This document shows, in pieces, positions 4,206-5,605 of a DNA stretch of 5,605 bases. The notes below the pieces were generated by a model. That model searched no databases. It was not told the origin of the DNA and saw only the letters and a program-made list of their open reading frames with translations. The position numbers were made by a program, and so were the translations under genes. Source of the stretch: CAZGLR01 sp964526635 (GTDB lineage Bacteria > Zixibacteria > MSB-5A5 > GN15 > JAAZOE01); the NCBI GenBank assembly GCA_964526635.1, contig CAZGLR010000172.1:1-5605 (forward strand), read 5' to 3'. Every line of letters starts with the position of its first letter. Within the stretch, counting starts at the first letter, position 1.

Positions 4206-5605
4206 TCAAGAAACCGTAACTTGTTCATCCTGAATATCTAACGAATTACGCCTGCGATCAAACATCACGTACAATGTCGGCATGAGAAACAGAACTACCA
4301 GTATTTCCATCGACAGGCCGCCGATGGCCGCCGCCGCCATGGGCTGAAGCATTTCGCCACCTCCTTCGAGAGACAGGGCCAGGGGCAAGAAACCGATGAG
4401 GGTACAAACCGTGGTCATCACAAGCGGCCGCAAGCGGATTCGCGCCGCCTCGACAATCGCCCGGTCGGCGGGAATTTTTTGGGACGACTGGATTTCGCGA
4501 GCAAACTGGAGCAACAACACGCCGTCATTGACCGTCGCGGCGATAATAACCAGCACACCTATAATAACCGTCGCACCCAAAGGCAGTCCTGTCAGATACA
4601 TAATGAAAACCAACCCCACCATGCAGAACGGCATGCTGCTCAGGATGAGTGCAGGAAGGCGAAGGCTGTCGAACTGAACGGCCAGCACGATAAAGGCGAA
4701 GAAGAGGGCAAAAGCCAGGACCGCCAGTATATTGCGTTTCATGTCGCTCATCATCTCGGCCTGTCCACCGTATTCGAATTCATACCCGACCGGCTTGTCA
4801 ATTGAGGTTACTGCCTCCCGGAGCTCGGTAAGAGCCTGGCCGACACTGACACCTACGGCATCGCCGCGCACGATGACCTGTTTAATTTGATCTTCTCGCA
4901 CGATTTCCACCGGTCCCACCGCTTGATTGACTTCGGCAACGTCTTTAATCCGAAGATAACCGCCCTGGGCGCAATTGAGCGGAAGATTCTCCACATCCTG
5001 GCGGCTGGTCAATCTCGCTTCGGGCACAAGCAGACGGACATTGTAGTATTCGTCACCGTCACGATAACGTGTCGCCACCGTGCCGGTGATCAGAGACTTC
5101 AGTGCATCCGAGATATCTGCGATTGACACGCCCAACTCAGCGGCTCGGGTCCGGTCGATCGTCACTTGATATTCGGGCTTGGTCATGTCCATTGACACGT
5201 AGACGTTGGTGAAGTGAGCCAGCTCGTTCATGCTTGCCGCGGTCTGGCGAGACAGAGCATCGAGTGTGGCCATATCCTTGCCTTTGATTTTCACCTCGAT
5301 ATCTGCTTCTCCGAGCTTGCGAATCCCTTTCAGCTTCATCTGCATGACCATGGCCTTGCCACCCGGAACCGGTACTTTCGAGACGATCGGGCGCAAGCTC
5401 TCGATATATTCTTTGGTGCTGAGATCTCGGTCACCCCGCGGAACAAGCTGGATATTCAGTTCGCCCTCATTGGCAATTTCATACGTATACAGGCCCCATA
5501 CTTTTCCTCCGGAAAGTGCAAACATACTTTCGATATCTTCACCCTGACCCACTAATCCTTCGATCTCTTTGAGCACGCGGTCGGTTTCCGCAACTGATGT
5601 TCCGG
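4206..5605 (-). CDS. RND efflux transporter permease subunit, C-terminal half (5' end outside window)
   Basis: About 465 residues are visible, starting mid-gene; the frame is open to the right edge and begins GTSVAETDRVLKEIE, the classic start of the second periplasmic domain of RND pumps. Numbering from that Gly, the periplasmic porter and docking regions run to about residue 285, including PEYQVTIDRTRAAELGVS and YRDGDEYYNVRL. The last five membrane helices follow (about 290-309, 315-337, 341-364, 393-411, 424-447). The fourth-from-last motif region reads TVNDGVLLLQFAREI, with Asn where AcrB has its TM10 Lys. RND permeases are trimeric proton-driven pumps working with an adaptor and outer-membrane channel, which are not in this window. 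The TGA at 4206 precedes the YeeE/YedE start by 16 nt. Apparent full length would be near 1000 residues. The family is certain; drug versus metal substrate class is not determinable from this half. Confidence 0.95.
   Translation of the reverse strand, partial: GTSVAETDRVLKEIEGLVGQGEDIESMFALSGGKVWGLYTYEIANEGELNIQLVPRGDRDLSTKEYIESLRPIVSKVPVPGGKAMVMQMKLKGIRKLGEADIEVKIKGKDMATLDALSRQTAASMNELAHFTNVYVSMDMTKPEYQVTIDRTRAAELGVSIADISDALKSLITGTVATRYRDGDEYYNVRLLVPEARLTSRQDVENLPLNCAQGGYLRIKDVAEVNQAVGPVEIVREDQIKQVIVRGDAVGVSVGQALTELREAVTSIDKPVGYEFEYGGQAEMMSDMKRNILAVLAFALFFAFIVLAVQFDSLRLPALILSSMPFCMVGLVFIMYLTGLPLGATVIIGVLVIIAATVNDGVLLLQFAREIQSSQKIPADRAIVEAARIRLRPLVMTTVCTLIGFLPLALSLEGGGEMLQPMAAAAIGGLSMEILVVLFLMPTLYVMFDRRRNSLDIQDEQVTVS

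Noticed and set aside
2951..4228. A split or broken transporter made from two adjacent YeeE-like genes
   Set aside because: One uninterrupted frame covers both lobes with an intact linker, so it is a natural two-lobed protein, not a frameshifted pair.

Overview
The window holds eight protein genes, all read on the minus strand, so transcription runs from the right edge (5605) to the left edge. The organism cannot be named from this sequence. An RND-type efflux permease implies a diderm (Gram-negative-type) bacterium. Base composition is mid-range, Shine-Dalgarno sites are strong (AAGGAG/AAGGAGG), and GTG starts look common (329, 2198, probably 4189). No tRNA, rRNA, CRISPR array, insertion sequence or phage gene is visible.

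Right to left, the first seven genes are packed into one apparent operon. They are: (1) the C-terminal half of an RND efflux permease, cut by the window edge (5605-4206); (2) a two-lobed YeeE/YedE-family (Sulf_transp) membrane transporter (4189-2951); (3) a 77-residue TM0996/MTH895-type thioredoxin with CPKC (2914-2681); (4) a cysteine-rich DGC-domain 'putative zinc-binding' protein (2650-2210); (5) a membrane-anchored thioredoxin-fold protein of the ArsF type with CASC (2198-1695); (6) a CcdA/DsbD-like polytopic protein of the ArsG type with one cysteine in each of two conserved Ser/Phe-rich Cys-Pro motifs (1695-997); (7) a second, diverged ArsF-type protein with CPTC (986-495). Gaps are 36 nt or less, and genes 5 and 6 share one base (TAATG).

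A good intrinsic terminator (455-420) follows gene 7. An independent promoter with a perfect extended -10 (TGGTATAAT) then drives (8) an ArsR/SmtB-family repressor carrying the ELCVC thiol metal-binding motif, whose 3' end runs off the left edge. An inverted repeat between the -10 and the ribosome binding site is a candidate operator.

Taken together this looks like a metalloid or sulfur/selenium thiol-redox cassette. There is a cytosolic thioredoxin, a cysteine-rich soluble protein, a membrane protein with the cysteine layout of a transmembrane thiol relay, and two outward-facing membrane-tethered thioredoxins on either side of it. A YeeE/YedE transporter and an RND pump lie upstream. ArsF and ArsG family names come from the arsEFG aromatic-arsenical system, but the sequence supports a transmembrane electron-relay reading at least as well as an efflux reading. 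The substrate is not determined by the sequence.
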